Of a DNA stretch of 64,000 nt, positions 63,656 through 64,000 are shown piece after piece. Numbering within the stretch: position 1 is the stretch's first letter; the number at the start of each line of letters is the position of its first letter. Source of the DNA: Tropicimonas sp. IMCC34011. Lineage in GTDB: Bacteria; Pseudomonadota; Alphaproteobacteria; Rhodobacterales; Rhodobacteraceae. The position numbers were made by a program, and so were the translations under genes. The notes under the pieces are model-generated. The model did no database searches, was not told where the DNA came from, and saw only the letters and a program-made list of their open reading frames with translations. The stretch covers positions 248,001-312,000 of the forward strand of contig NZ_QMEJ01000003.1 of the NCBI RefSeq assembly GCF_003390865.1, written 5' to 3'.

Positions 63656-64000
63656 GCGGGACACTTCTCTCCCTCGGCCACGGCTACTCGGCGCGGGCCC
63701 TGTCGGCGCGGCTTGTGGCCAAGGGCTGGCGTGTGATCGGAACGACCCGCTCCGAGGACAAGGCAGAGGCGCTGGAGGCGGAGGGCGTCGAGGCGCGTCT
63801 CTGGCCGTCGGACCTGTCGGCTGACATCGCCGAGGCGACACATATCCTCGCCTCCGCCGCGCCGGGGGAGACCGGCGATCCCTTTCTTGCCGAGATCGGC
63901 GGGGCGCTTGAGGCGGCAAAGCCGGACTGGGTCGGCTATCTCTCCACGACCGGGGTCTACGGCGATCATGGCGGAGACTGGGTGGACGAGGACACACCGC
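63652..64000 (+). CDS. SDR-like NAD(P)-dependent epimerase/dehydratase (truncated by window edge)
   Basis: The visible 116 residues start at GTG 63652: SGTLLSLGHGYSARALSARL, with the nucleotide-binding loop GHGYSA near residue 9 and WRVIGTTRSEDKAEAL after it. SGETGDPFL-like and YLSTTGVYGDHGGDW then follow, the usual SDR substrate-loop pattern (STTGVYG). The rest is outside. Similar proteins are annotated as NAD(P)-binding nucleoside-diphosphate-sugar epimerases of unknown substrate. Confidence 0.85.
   Translation, partial: MSGTLLSLGHGYSARALSARLVAKGWRVIGTTRSEDKAEALEAEGVEARLWPSDLSADIAEATHILASAAPGETGDPFLAEIGGALEAAKPDWVGYLSTTGVYGDHGGDWVDEDTP

Overview
The window looks like a chromosomal segment of a high-GC alphaproteobacterium, most likely a member of the Rhodobacterales (Rhodobacteraceae/Roseobacteraceae). 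The reasons are the pyrB/dihydroorotase-like pair, the petABC cytochrome bc1 operon with an acidic cytochrome c1, the TspO, PRC-barrel, IalB-like and LpxQ-like proteins, and the many ATGA/GTGA translational overlaps. No family search was run, so the taxonomic call is inference from gene content. I see no rRNA, CRISPR array, insertion sequence, integrase or phage gene. There is one tRNA (Lys, UUU). No stretch above 300 bp is free of genes.

Layout. 1-6412 (minus): an RND efflux pump cut by the left edge, its periplasmic adaptor, moaB, a metallophosphoesterase and a family-4-like uracil-DNA glycosylase. 6517-10343 (plus): pyrB, a membrane-anchored unknown, a catalytically dead dihydroorotase homologue, plsY and a DUF805 protein. 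10361-15442: asparaginase, an IalB-like protein, rlmN, a GluR0-like ligand-gated K+ channel and a LOG-family protein. 15546-20986 (plus): dapD, a GT11 fucosyltransferase-like gene followed by the decayed end of a second copy, a small conserved protein, a DUF389 membrane protein, dapE, a GNAT and a TIGR04282-like transferase. 21021-23087 (minus): tspO, a cytochrome c and an Ldh2-type dehydrogenase.

23333-28506 is a heme-copper oxidase cluster: ctaG-like, copD-like, a CuA-less subunit II lipoprotein, a subunit I+III fusion and a small membrane protein. An antisense DUF2231 gene is wedged into it. 29411-40715 is a sugar-uptake regulon: a ROK repressor and a large PIG-L deacetylase diverge from an ABC importer, a lyase of the argininosuccinate lyase family, a MalK-type ATPase, a ROK kinase and a NagB-like deaminase. 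Together these suggest import and dismantling of an N-acylated amino-sugar conjugate. 40883-43825 holds an orphan NusG paralogue with an inverted repeat upstream, tRNA-Lys, dapF and mtaB.

43898-48908 is a tightly overlapping five-gene operon: KAS III, a 3beta-HSD-like SDR, an MBL-fold hydrolase, an adenylate-forming enzyme and a DUF3419/BtaA-like SAM enzyme. It reads as an undescribed lipid-modifying pathway. 48958-58013 contains an omega-aminotransferase, an EEP-domain protein, an LpxQ-like barrel, petABC, a Gfo/Idh oxidoreductase and aroC. 58020-64000 has a PRC-barrel protein, an EamA transporter, HU, an ade-amn purine salvage operon, a DUF1810 protein and a truncated SDR at the right edge.

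The two most interesting systems are the amino-sugar conjugate cluster and the KAS III-to-DUF3419 operon. Smaller anomalies are the dead dihydroorotase, the glycosylase without Fe-S cysteines, the CuA-less oxidase subunit, the GT11 remnant and the cytochrome c1 acidic insert with a tandem repeat.
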